Assembly: GCA_027604665.1 (NCBI GenBank)
Contig: JADGIZ010000219.1
Location: forward strand, 1-19,164
Reading direction: 5' to 3'
Origin: Polyrhizophydium stewartii
Taxonomy: Eukaryota; Chytridiomycota; Chytridiomycetes; Rhizophydiales
DNA: 19,164 nucleotides
The position numbers and the translations under genes are program-made. Position 1 is the stretch's first letter. Each line of letters starts with the position of its first letter. The notes beneath the pieces were generated by a model. It was not told where the DNA came from and searched no databases. It saw nothing but the letters and a program-made list of their open reading frames with translations. Shown piece by piece: positions 1 through 8,608 of the stretch.

Positions 1-34
1 TCTCGCACGCATCCTCAGGTTTCGAGCAGTCGGC

Positions 35-38
35 AAAA
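35..38 (-). terminator. Pol III terminator of tRNA-Val
   Basis: A run of four T on the minus strand (AAAA on plus) begins one base past the tRNA 3' end. This is the standard eukaryotic RNA polymerase III stop signal. It is short, so its strength is uncertain. Confidence 0.75.
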
Positions 39-39
39 G

Positions 40-113
40 TGGTTTCATCCGGGCTCGAACCGGAGACCTTCTGTGTGTTAGACAGATGTGATAACCGACT
101 ACACTATGAAACC
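40..113 (-). tRNA. tRNA-Val (anticodon AAC)
   Basis: Read on the minus strand, positions 113 to 40 fold as a complete 74-nt cloverleaf. The 7-bp acceptor stem pairs GGTTTCA with TGAAACC. A 5-bp anticodon stem (TCTGT/ACAGA) encloses the loop CTAACAC with anticodon AAC, which reads valine codons. The T arm is TCCGG-TTCGAGC-CCGGA, followed by discriminator base A at 40. The internal Pol III promoters are visible as an A box (TAGTGTAGTCGG) and a B box (GGTTCGAGCCC). There is no intron, and CCA is not encoded, as expected for a eukaryotic nuclear tRNA. Confidence 0.97.
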
Positions 114-591
114 AACTTGCCACAAAAAACCGCCCAAAGTACACTATCCTGCGGCTTACAACTGCACTGCCATCGTCGCTGGTTTGCCATTTGGTGCGAC
201 ACTGCCTTGCCCTGTGGCACCCAGATGTGCCTCAGTCACAACCAAAACGTCTATGAAACATTCTGTGTGTATTTTGCGCACATTGGCGGCAGCAGCGGCA
301 GCAGATGATGAGATTCACATCAGATTTGTGGCTGCAGGTTGTCCAGGCACCTCACATTCACCACAGCCGTGCAGTCGCCAAGACCAGACGACAGGAGGCA
401 AACCAAACATCTCCGTTTTTGCCCGCAGCGGCGGCAGTGAGAAGCAAAGACACGGCCCCGTCTCACGAGCAAGGCGGGACGGATCAACCACCAGCCTGCT
501 TCATGCCCATTCACAGCCGAGCCAGGCGATCCAGCCACGCACAACAGATGCGCACACGGCATGCCATCGACTACATGAGTGCCAGTTGAAT
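114..591. other. Intergenic, no gene seen
   Basis: This is 478 bp between the 5' end of the tRNA gene and the 3' end of the ankyrin gene. Reading frames here are short or are arginine/proline-rich shadows without family resemblance. A run of six A at 123-128 gives T6 on the minus strand just upstream of the tRNA. A short GCAGCGGCAGCAG repeat lies near 289-302. No TTTATT (a minus-strand AATAAA) was found downstream of the ankyrin gene. Confidence 0.6.
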
Positions 592-2224
592 CTATTGAGC
601 CAGGTTGTGCAAGAGCAGATCTTTTTCGACGCCGAGCTGCACGAGGGCCTCGATCGCCGCCTCAGGAAGCCTTCGCGCATATCTCGCGACCATTGTGAGA
701 TACGCCGCCGCATCTGGCTCTGGAGGTGCAACCGACGCGCCGGCATCGCGCAGCTTGGTCAGAACCGACACTGCGACCGCAGGCTGGTTCGCAGAGAGCC
801 ACGCGCGCTTCAGATCAGAAGCTGCCTGGAACAGCACAGGCTCGGCGGGATCGGGCAGGCAGCCTGCGTCGAGCACCGTTTGGAGGAGCGGCACAGAGCG
901 ATCGAATGCAAAGCCGCCAAGCGCACTGACGGCCCGGCCAAGGATGTACGTCTTGGCTGCCGCCGAGTATGTCGACGGCGCCGCGCCGCTGCTCAGCAGC
1001 AGCTCCAGCAGGTCGCCGTCGCAGTTCTCGACGGCAATCGCCACGGCCACCCCGCGCCGGTCGAAGCTCCTGATTGCCTGCTGCTCGTCCGCGGGCAGCG
1101 CCGCAATCGTCACGGGGTAGTCTGGCTGCCTGCGCTCCCAAGAGTTCCAGTGCATCCAGGTGCCCTCTGGGGCGGCGTCGACGTCGGCGCCGGCGTCAAT
1201 CAGCGCGCGAGACATCATGAGCGAGTCGAGTTGGACCGAAACGTGGATCGGGCGGTGTCCGATGGCGTTGGCGATGCCGTTGACGTCGGCCTTGCGGCTC
1301 TCGGCCTTGACGAGCTCCAGGCTCCTCAGGTTCAAGGCGACGAACAGGCGGTGGCCGGGCCGGCTCGTCGCTGCGCCGCGGCGGAGCAGCTCGTGGACCT
1401 CGTGGTGCAGCCCGCCAAAGAGCACCATGGTTGAGTGCGCGATGTCGAGCACCGTGCGGCCACTGGCATCGCGCTCGTTGATCCACAGCGTGCGGCGGTC
1501 GCGGCGGTTGCGCCTGCCGCCGCGCCGCCGCAGGATCGGCCGCGGGTCGTCGTCGCCGGCGACGGCCAGCGGCAGCAGCAGCTGCAGCGCCTTCTCGTTG
1601 CCGTGCAGGGCAAAGTGGTGCAGCAGCGGGAGGCCGCCACGCAGCCTGCGGTCCAGCGGCGCGCCGGCCGCAACCAGCACCTGCGCAGCCGCGGTGTTGC
1701 CCAGGCGCAGCGCCTTGACGAGCGCCCTGCCCTTGGCGGCCAGCCCGGCCACGCCGCCGCGCAGCAGCATGCGCACGACGTCGGCGTCGCCGCCGCCTCG
1801 AGCAGCTTGCAGGGCCGGGCGACGCCGAGCGGCCGCGGGTCGTCGTCGTCGGACTCGTACACCAGGTCGCAGTAGTCCGCGGCCTCGACGTCCTCCATGT
1901 TGACGAAGCCCTTGAGGAACACGCCCTGGCGGAAGGCCGCGGACGTGCGAGGCCCCTGCCGAACGAGCAGCCTGTTGCTGCCGCGGCTGTCGAGCACGAG
2001 CGCCGCCGTGCGCCAGACCCGTGCGTGCGCGGCGAGGCGAGCAGCGCACGCAGCCGCCGGCACGCCGCAGACAGCCGCGGCACCGACAGCGGGCTGGCGC
2101 GGGCAACTTCCATGCACACCTGGAGCAGCAGCTCCGTCGGCTGGCTCGCCAGCGTCGGCGGCTCCATCGGCTTGCAGTTTGTGGGGGAAACAGGGATTGT
2201 CTCTGACGCCGGCAGTGCAACCAT
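592..2224 (-). CDS. Ankyrin-repeat protein with possible F-box-like N-terminus; frame broken twice
   Basis: Read from ATG 2224 (context AAGCCATGG) to TAG 592-594, the protein appears in three successive frames. The first, to about 2030, holds PTELLLQVCMEV and LSAACRRLRALLAS, which resembles an F-box helix pair. The second, about 2030 to 1795, begins ARVWRTAALVLDSRG and includes an acidic YESDDDDPRP stretch. The third, from about 1800 to the stop, holds degenerate ankyrin repeats: DADVVRMLL, NTAAAQVLVAAGAPLD, MMSRALIDAGADVDAA and GDLLELLLSSGAAP. Both frame changes need one missing base (or one equivalent indel), and the gaps are far too short for introns. The second lies in a GCCGCCGCC run, so assembly error and young pseudogene are both possible. 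Such proteins usually mediate protein-protein contacts, and an F-box would suggest SCF ligase adaptor use. The ankyrin call is firm; the F-box call is tentative. Confidence 0.7.
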
Positions 2225-3189
2225 GGCTTCGCCAGCACGACCGCCAATGGCCACACGGTTGTTTGTTGTGGTGACCGCCCTGTGCCCGAGGTAGGCGGCG
2301 CCGTGCTCAGCGTGGCGACGGGCTGTCGACCGATGCCCCCTCTCTCGTCGTGCTGACTCTGACGTCGCGGTGCCGAGTGGCAGTGTGAACAGCGCCGCTG
2401 CCAGAGCGCGCAACAGATCTGGATGAGGCCGGGCACGGCTGCCCCCGAGTTGTCGCTCCTTGTGAACGTGCCAAAGCCGCGCTTGGTGCCTTGTGTAAGC
2501 GAGCGCGGCTGGTCAAACATCGGGTCGTGGACGAAGCCGGCGGTGTGGATGGAGCCGGTTGCGGCGTATCGGTCGGCCGAGTCGTTGCGGCTCGACGTGG
2601 CGAGAGTGCGGGCGAGCACAAACTTGCGCAGACCCGTCCTTGGAGGAGACTGGCAGGTCTGGTCGCCTGACGGGCGTGGTTGTTGCGGCGCTGCTGCCTG
2701 ACGCGGCGAGACAAGCACCACTTGCGTGTGCGGCAAGGGTTGTGCACCTGCGGGTTGTGGCAGATCAGCTTGATCGGCGTGCGCTTCTCGCATCCGACCG
2801 GGTGCTTGTCATATCGGCGGCCAGATCCATCGGCGAGAGCAGCCCGCACTGCCCGTCGACCCACCGTGCCCACACGGCTGCATGCAGTCCGGCTCGGACT
2901 CGCTGCATCGCCCAGATCTGACTCGCAGCAACCAGCACCGCCGCAAGGCCGCCCACACGGACAGCATGCGCACATCCGTTTGGACTGGCCCCGAGACGCA
3001 CATCTCGGCTCGCCGGAAGCGGAGTTTTTGGGGTGGCAAGCTGCGTTCATTGAAGAGCAAGAAACAAACGCGGCGCCGAGTGCCTATGTGTACTGGCTAC
3101 GCCTCACTCGAGAAGAGCATTGGCTGTCGGCTGTCGGCTACACTCATCCCTGAGCAGCCGCGTGCCGCGCACGGCGGTATTGTCGAAAC

Positions 3190-3206
3190 GAATTTCAAAT
3201 AAATTC
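3190..3206. repeat. Small inverted repeat downstream of CFAP20
   Basis: The arms GAATTT and AAATTC (6 bp, perfect) surround a 5-nt loop, in an A+T-rich stretch about 126-142 nt past the CFAP20 stop on the minus strand. It may act in 3' end formation. No canonical AATAAA is seen on the minus strand here. Confidence 0.45.
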
Positions 3207-3231
3207 AAATCTGTGCAGATAATGAAAACTC

Positions 3232-3250
3232 GGAATGACTCCTTCATTCC
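3232..3250. repeat. Hairpin in CFAP20 3' flank
   Basis: A perfect 7-bp stem (GGAATGA/TCATTCC) with a 5-nt loop lies 82-100 nt past the CFAP20 stop. It would probably fall in the 3' UTR or termination region of that gene. It does not match the histone stem-loop consensus. Confidence 0.5.
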
Positions 3251-3331
3251 CCTGGCAAAACGAATCGTGCTCTTCCTCGTGCATGGCAGTCGAGAATAAT
3301 GCGCACACCAGCCAACAAAACTTTCTGGGGA

Positions 3332-4332
3332 TCAGTTCTGCTTCTGGATCGGCAGGAAAAGCTTGAACTCGGGCGGCAGCTCCTCCTCCGAGTAAAGGCG
3401 GTCCGAAAAGTAGATGCGGCGGATGCGGCAGTTGGCATGGATCTGCACGCGCAGTGTCTCAATGTAGTTTGTGCCGTAGGCGCGGCGGGTGAAGTCGCTC
3501 AAGTTGAATTGAATTTGGTTCCATCCGTCGTCGAGGCGCATTGGCATTGTGCAGATAAAGGGCTTGACCCGCGTCGTCGACTGGATAATCACCGCGTGAG
3601 CAAGAGCTGGCGACAACCCCACGCATGTACCAGCCTCGGCGCACCTGATAGTTGGATGCACGGAAGCGGCGCCGCACGTTCTTGTCGTCGAGCACCTGGA
3701 CCTCAAACGTAAAGTACTTTTTGAGGTTCTTGATGATCATCACGAGGAAGGGCAGCTTGATGCCGAGCGTGCGGTTCTGCTGCGCCGGGCACGTGATGTA
3801 GTTGGTCGAGACGTTGGTGCCAATAATCTCCAACACAGACGACTGGATGTCGTTGTCCGTGATGCGCTTGATATGGCCGTTGCGCACTTTCTTGTCCCAT
3901 ATCTGCAGCGGCTTGGAGCTGCATCCCGGGCGGCCGGCGCACCGAGCGTCTGTTGTCAGCACAGGCCATCTCTGATGTGCGACTTTGGGGGGGGGGGGCA
4001 ACCCACCCGATGCTGTAAAGGATCGAGAGAAATCCCGACTGCAGGTGAGCGCGTATGCGGGCGAACAGCGCCGCGGCAGAAGAGGTGGCACGAGCAAGGA
4101 TCGGTAAGCTACAATCGCGCCGCCTCGAGGCTCGCCGCGGCCGGCTTGGCGGCGGATGTGGCCTGAGCGCGCAAGGCTCGCTGACACGAGGGCCGGCAGC
4201 AGCGACCGCGGCCCGGCGCCTCCGCGGAGCGCGGCGGCATGCTCGCTCCGGCAGGCGAGGCGGCGGCTCTCTGCGTGTATCGCAGCTTCTGCATCTGCGC
4301 GCGCGACAGACCTGGAAGGTGTTGCGGAACAT
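3332..4332 (-). CDS. CFAP20: CFAP20/BUG22 cilia- and flagella-associated protein, 4 exons, 191 aa
   Basis: Exons on the minus strand are 4332-4312, 4038-4007, 3918-3645 and 3580-3332. The stop is TGA at 3334-3332. The sum is 576 nt, or 191 residues against 193 in human. Introns are 273, 88 and 64 bp (donors GTCTGT, GTGGGT, GTGCGC), all ending in CAG. The protein opens [18 protein letters not shown] and carries [59 protein letters not shown] and the C-terminal [17 protein letters not shown]. All are near-identical to animal CFAP20. The family locates to basal bodies and doublet microtubules (an inner junction protein) and affects tubulin modification and ciliary beat. Its retention implies an organism that builds a cilium or flagellum. 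Intron 2 contains a 12-base C run, a place to watch for assembly error that does not touch coding sequence. Confidence 0.98.
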
Positions 4333-4637
4333 ATCTCGCAGCGGCTCCTGGCGACAGCGAGTGCGTCAGCACCGTGAGCGCGCACGCCATGCACGAGGGC
4401 CGTGTCTGCGAAGGCAGAGGTGCGCGCGAAGCCCTCCCCCCGCTGCGGCGTGCGACGTGGGGCGCGCAGCCAGGCACGCCGGGCGGCCGCCGCACCTTGG
4501 TCGAATGCCAGCAAGGATCAGATTCGGCGAATCCACCGCGCAACACACGCCCAACCGCGCAACATTCACATCGGCATGCTTTCATTCGAGCGCGAGCGCG
4601 CGCGCGCACGGCCGCACTTCCCCTCCTCCGGCGGATC
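4333..4637 (-). promoter_or_regulatory. CFAP20 upstream region / NAA15 3' flank
   Basis: This 305-bp gap lies between two tandem minus-strand genes, so it must hold the NAA15 3' UTR and the CFAP20 promoter. An alternating GC/CG tract (gagcgcgagcgcgcgcgcgc) lies near 4590-4610. No TATA box, no TTTATT on the plus strand and no gene-like frame were found. Confidence 0.5.
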
Positions 4638-7600
4638 TCAATGGAAGTAGGTCGAAACAGGGAACTTGGCTGCGGCAACCTTCTTGAACATCTCGGCCGC
4701 GTTCTCGTCCTTGAAGTTGAGCCTCAGGGCCTTGTGGACTCGGACCGCGGTCTGCAAGCGCGTCGCGTCAGCATCGCGCGGCTGGCTGCGCACACCATAC
4801 GAGGCTTACCGCGAGCGTAAAGGCCTTGGTACCAGTCGACTTGCCGATGCCCTTGAGCAGCGCGGCAGCACCCGCAACATCGCCAGGCGCAATCAGCAGG
4901 GCGGCCTGCGCGGCCGCAAGGCGATGCGGCATCGAGTCGCCGTGGGTTTCCAAAAACTGCGTATTGAGCTTCTTGGCAGCAGCGACCGACGTCGCACCCC
5001 CGCAGATCGGCTCGATGCCGCGCTTGAGAACCGACAGCACCGGCGCCTCGAGCGCTTCGCCCTCGGGCCTCGCCGTCTCTGCGGCCACTCCGAGCAGCAG
5101 CTGGATGCTCAGGCGGTGGACCTCGGGGTGCGAGGCGTCGTGCTCGTGCGCATGCTTGAGCGAGCGCAAGGCAAGAAGCAGCTTCTCTGTTTCAGCGTGC
5201 ACCGTAAAGTGCCGCAGTCAGCGATTCGATGCAAACCTGACCGTGCTTTGAGCGAGGATGCCTCACTCTTGCGCAGATACACCTCGGCGCCGAGCAGCCA
5301 GCCATCAATATCCTCTGGCGAGAACTCTTGCAGCGGCACCAGGAACTTGACGGCCTCGGCGAGATGGTCGACGCCCTCAATCAGCTTCTTGCCCTCGGGG
5401 TCCGGATCAACGGGGGCAGGCTTCTTCTTGTTGTTGTTGTTGTTGTTGCCGGTGCCGGTGCTGGCCGCGGCAGGTCCGCTGACGTCCTGCTTGAACGCAG
5501 TCGTCTGCTCCGACTGGCTCTTGAGCTCAGCCTTGCGGGCCTTGCGCAGCGCCTTCTTGCGCTCCGACTCGGATAGGGTCGCTGCGTCATTGCCACAGGG
5601 CATCGTCAGCAAGACAGGCGGCTTAGTGCTGGCTGAGGCCAAAAGCAAGGCACACACAGAGATCGACGCCGTCAATGGTGACATTGGACTGCTGCGGGCC
5701 GTCGTGCAGCTCGAGATAAGCGCGGACAGCGCCCTTGGCCGCCTTGGCAAAGAACGGGTGCGCGCGGATCGTGTCTTCGGTGCGGAGCAGATCCACGTAC
5801 GCGCGGATGGTCGACTTGCGCAGGCTGTAGGTGTGGAAGTCAACCTGGTCCTCGTAAATGTCGTCAAACGTCTTCTGGATCAGATGGAACTGCTTGAGCG
5901 CGCGGCCGTGGTTGCCCAGGCGCAAGTACGCCTCGCCACGTGCAATCAGGAACCACATGCACTGCATCGACACCAGAGCCGCCAGCGGGTCCGAAGAGTC
6001 CTCCTGCTGCACTCGCGACCCACCGCGTCAGCTCGCGCGCACGCTGCGGTGCAGCATCCGCTGTCCTGGTCCATACCTTGGTGAACAGCGCCATCGTGGT
6101 CTCAGCCTCGGACACCTCGTTGTTGGCAAGCATGTACTTTGTGCTCTTGGTGTTGAGGAAGCGGTCCTGCAGATCAATCTGGCGCGCAAAGTCCATGGTC
6201 GCTTTCGCACGTGCCAGATCGCCGCCGTGCTTGAGGATGCGGGCCTTGACCATGTAGAGGTCGACCACGGTCGGCGAGTGCTCAATCACCTCGTCAATGA
6301 CCTCGAGCGCGCGCATCGTGTCGCCACGGCGGTCATAGAGCTGCGCGACAAAGAACGCAACCCACACATACGCCGTCGGCGGCTCCTTGTCTGCACGAGC
6401 GCGGACCCGCAAAGCTACGTCAGCTCAGGCAAGCACGCGAGCCGCAGGCTTGATTGTGATGCACCTTTGTCGTCGGGGCCAAAGGTGCCGTTGGCCTTGA
6501 GCGACTCGTAGAAACCAAGGGCGAGCTCGCCGAGGATGCGCTCCTTCTCGGCATCGGCCATGAGATCCTTGAGCGAGACAAACAGCGATGGAACGCCCTT
6601 GCGGAAGAGCGCAACCAGATACTTCTCGGCCATGGCCTTGAACTCGTCGCCCGACACAAACTTGAGGGGCATGCGCTGGATCACGTGCGAGCGCGGGTAC
6701 TTTTCGCCGAGCTCCTTGAACATGCGCAGCGCGCGGTCGAGGTCCGTGCGGTCCTCCAGATCGCCGCCAAGGCCGCGAGCCTGCCGGTAGCCCTCGAGGT
6801 ATTCGAGCGAGTCAGGGTTCTCGCCGAGCAGGCGCTCGTACTCGACCTGCGCCTTGGCGTGCTGGTTCGCCTTGAGCAGGATGCGCGCTGTCGGCAGAAA
6901 CGATCGTCAGCGCATCTCGCGATGCATCGGCCACGAGCATGCAAGTATCCACCGACCCTTGGCCTCGCGCCAAGCACGCATCACGATAACCTTGCTGCGG
7001 ATCTTTTCCAGGTGCACCAGAGCCGCTTCAAAGTTGCCGCTTTCCTCAATGATCATGTTCTGGTACATGTGCAGCTCCGAGTTCTCGAATTCGTCCAGCG
7101 GGCCAACAACCTCGCTCTGTTGCAGTCATCGCCGCGGCGGTCAGCTCGGGCAGGCCATGGAGCCAGAGCGTTGGAGCCAGCCGCTCTCACCGTGGTGCTG
7201 TCCCAGTACGTGGTGATGATCCGCTCTGCAGTGTCATATTTCGTGAGCAGGTGATACGACACGGCAAGCGAGATCCAGTTCGCGCGGAGGTTGGGCCGTG
7301 CCGTGAGGATCTGGTGGCGGATCTCCTGTGCGCGTGCAACCACCATAGCAAGGAGCGTCAGGAACGGTGTTCATGCAGCTCGTATTGCGACCGAGCCGTC
7401 TGCGTCGGCAGAGAGCGGCGGCGACTTGCATTGAAGGCCTCGTAGTTGCGAGTCTGGATCTGCATGGTCGAGTAGTCGCGCATGATCTGGGCATTGTTCT
7501 GGTGCAGCACAGCTCCGTCAGCTCGACTGAACGAGAAAACCAGCGACGAATGATGCAAGAACGTCCACCTTGTCAAACTTGAGCGCGCGAATGTAGCACT

Positions 7601-8368
7601 TGATGGCCTCCTCGTAGTTGCGCTCGGCGCGGTGAACAAGGCCGTAAACATGCCAGCCTGGCCGAAAGAGGCGGGTCAGAGACGGAAAGGGCGCAGTCTG
7701 AGAGTGGCTGAAACGCACAGATGTGGGAGGTCATGTCGCAGACGATGCCCTTCTTGATAAGTTCGTGGGCCTCGTCCCGGCGCTCGAGGTGGCTGCAGAA
7801 CAGACCCTTCATGGCCAGCGACTCTGCGAGCGGGTGAGCTGGGGCCGCTCCTCTGCGCCAGTCCAGTACGCCAGTGCGCAGCGCACCTCCATGGTTCGGG
7901 AACTTCTTGAGGATCGTGTCCGTTGCCTTGATGCCCTTCTTGTACTGCCTGTTCTCGTAGTATTTCTGACCGCCGGTGGGCGAGGCGGACGTCAGCGCGG
8001 TCGGCGGGCAGAGTCGGCCGTCCAAAGCTCGGCCGCGGAGACACGGCGGTGCCTGGGACGCCTGCGCCAGTAGTGCGGCGGCAGCGGTCTCCGCAGGCCT
8101 GCTGGGACGGGTGCCGTCGCCGGCGCCACGGCCGCTGGCGAGCCGGCCGCGCCGCGATCAGAGAGCCGTGATCACGCTCCCCTCGGCGTGCGGGCGGGTA
8201 GTCGGCTGGAGGCGGCTGCTGAAGCGTCCGCTGCCGCGACGGCGACGGCCGGTACGCGGCTGGCGTGCACAGCGTGCGTGCGTGGGCGGTTAGAGGCGGC
8301 GCACGCACCAGGACCGTCTTGAAGATGGCCGACTCCTTGGCCGGCAGCTCCCGGTTCTTCGCCGACAT
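4638..8368 (-). CDS. NAA15: NAA15, auxiliary subunit of N-terminal acetyltransferase A, 13 exons, 862 aa
   Basis: Exons on the minus strand are 8368-8309, 7965-7887, 7823-7719, 7657-7569, 7498-7430, 7325-7191, 7116-6957, 6887-6465, 6390-6077, 6006-5658, 5581-5267, 5186-4810 and 4751-4638. The sum is 2589 nt, giving 862 residues against 866 in human. The stop is TGA at 4640-4638. NAA15 is a TPR superhelix that wraps the NAA10 catalytic subunit and anchors NatA to the ribosome, where it acetylates nascent N-termini. Family signatures in order include [105 protein letters not shown], then a basic helix [15 protein letters not shown] with an Asn run near residue 640, [15 protein letters not shown] and the C-terminal [11 protein letters not shown]. 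Intron 5 is GC-AG. Intron 9 ends in tandem CAGCAG, so residue Q may be optional. Intron 10 lies in the weakly conserved linker and is the least certain junction. Confidence 0.97.
5428..5447 (-). repeat. (TTG)n triplet repeat encoding Asn run in NAA15
   Basis: Seven TTG units on plus read as AAC/AAT-type codons on minus and give a short polyasparagine run followed by lysines. It sits in the linker between the TPR superhelix and the C-terminal repeats, where length changes are usually tolerated. Confidence 0.8.
7326..7429 (-). other. GC-AG intron 5 of NAA15
   Basis: The donor reads AAT|GCAAGT and the acceptor CACAG|GAG (104 bp). Joining them gives YEAFN-EIRHQIL, which aligns without gap to human LEGYR-ETRYQLL. 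No GT donor nearby keeps the frame and this alignment. GCAAGT is the established consensus for the rare GC-AG class of U2 introns. Confidence 0.85.
7966..8308 (-). other. First intron of NAA15 (343 bp)
   Basis: The donor is GTGCGT and the acceptor GGTCAG, with branch-like GCTGAC about 27 nt upstream of the 3' splice site. It is more than three times longer than any of the other eleven introns of the gene (58-104 bp). No RNA gene or conserved motif is recognisable inside. First introns of this kind often carry expression-enhancing elements, which here is only inference. Confidence 0.8.
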
Positions 8369-8608
8369 GGGCTTGGACTTTGAGGGTGAAATCCGCTCGA
8401 CGCTTCTGCGCTCGCCTTTGGCCGGCAAGCTCGCCAGACAGCGACCGCCGATGGCGGCTCCAAGGCGTAGGACATACCGAGACACCGGCGCAGCGAGATC
8501 CGCGCTGTGGATGCGCTGCGGGCTGGCGAGGGCGGGGAGGTGCCAGGCGGCCGCCTCCAAACGGCGCGACACGCTGCTTTCCGCACTTGGCCTGGAACTC
8601 CTCGGCCA
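8369..8608. promoter_or_regulatory. Divergent promoter between NAA15 and DCN1
   Basis: Only 240 bp separate the two opposed start codons, so both promoters must overlap here or run into first exons. No TATA box is visible and the segment is GC-rich. An in-frame ATG at 8507 would extend the DCN1 product by 34 arginine-rich residues with no family resemblance. The ATG at 8451 is out of frame. Confidence 0.7.

Larger units (their letters stand above)
2225..3331. other. 1.1-kb gap with an unassigned coding-like stretch
   Basis: This gap separates the 5' end of the ankyrin gene from the 3' end of CFAP20. The minus strand from about 2830 to 2400 looks coding, with high wobble GC and varied, non-repetitive residues. 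It includes KRTPIKLICHNPQVHNPC (about 2790-2735) and, in another frame, GFVHDPMFDQPRSLTQGTKR (about 2535-2475). I recognise no family. The plus-strand frame over the same bases shares its wobble positions and cannot be excluded. No start, splice sites or stop could be fixed. The right end (3183-3250) is an A+T-richer island with two hairpins. Confidence 0.35.

Noticed and set aside
88..1434. Long plus-strand frame of 448 codons over the left end
   Set aside because: It crosses the tRNA gene and then runs antisense to the ankyrin coding region. Its translation is R/A/Q-rich, with no family signal.
3459..4514. Single 351-codon minus-strand frame covering CFAP20
   Set aside because: It reads through two introns and misses the true N- and C-termini. 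The spliced four-exon model matches the family end to end.
4666..6084. 472-codon plus-strand frame opposite NAA15
   Set aside because: It is a wobble-GC shadow of conserved NAA15 exons and has no domain resemblance.
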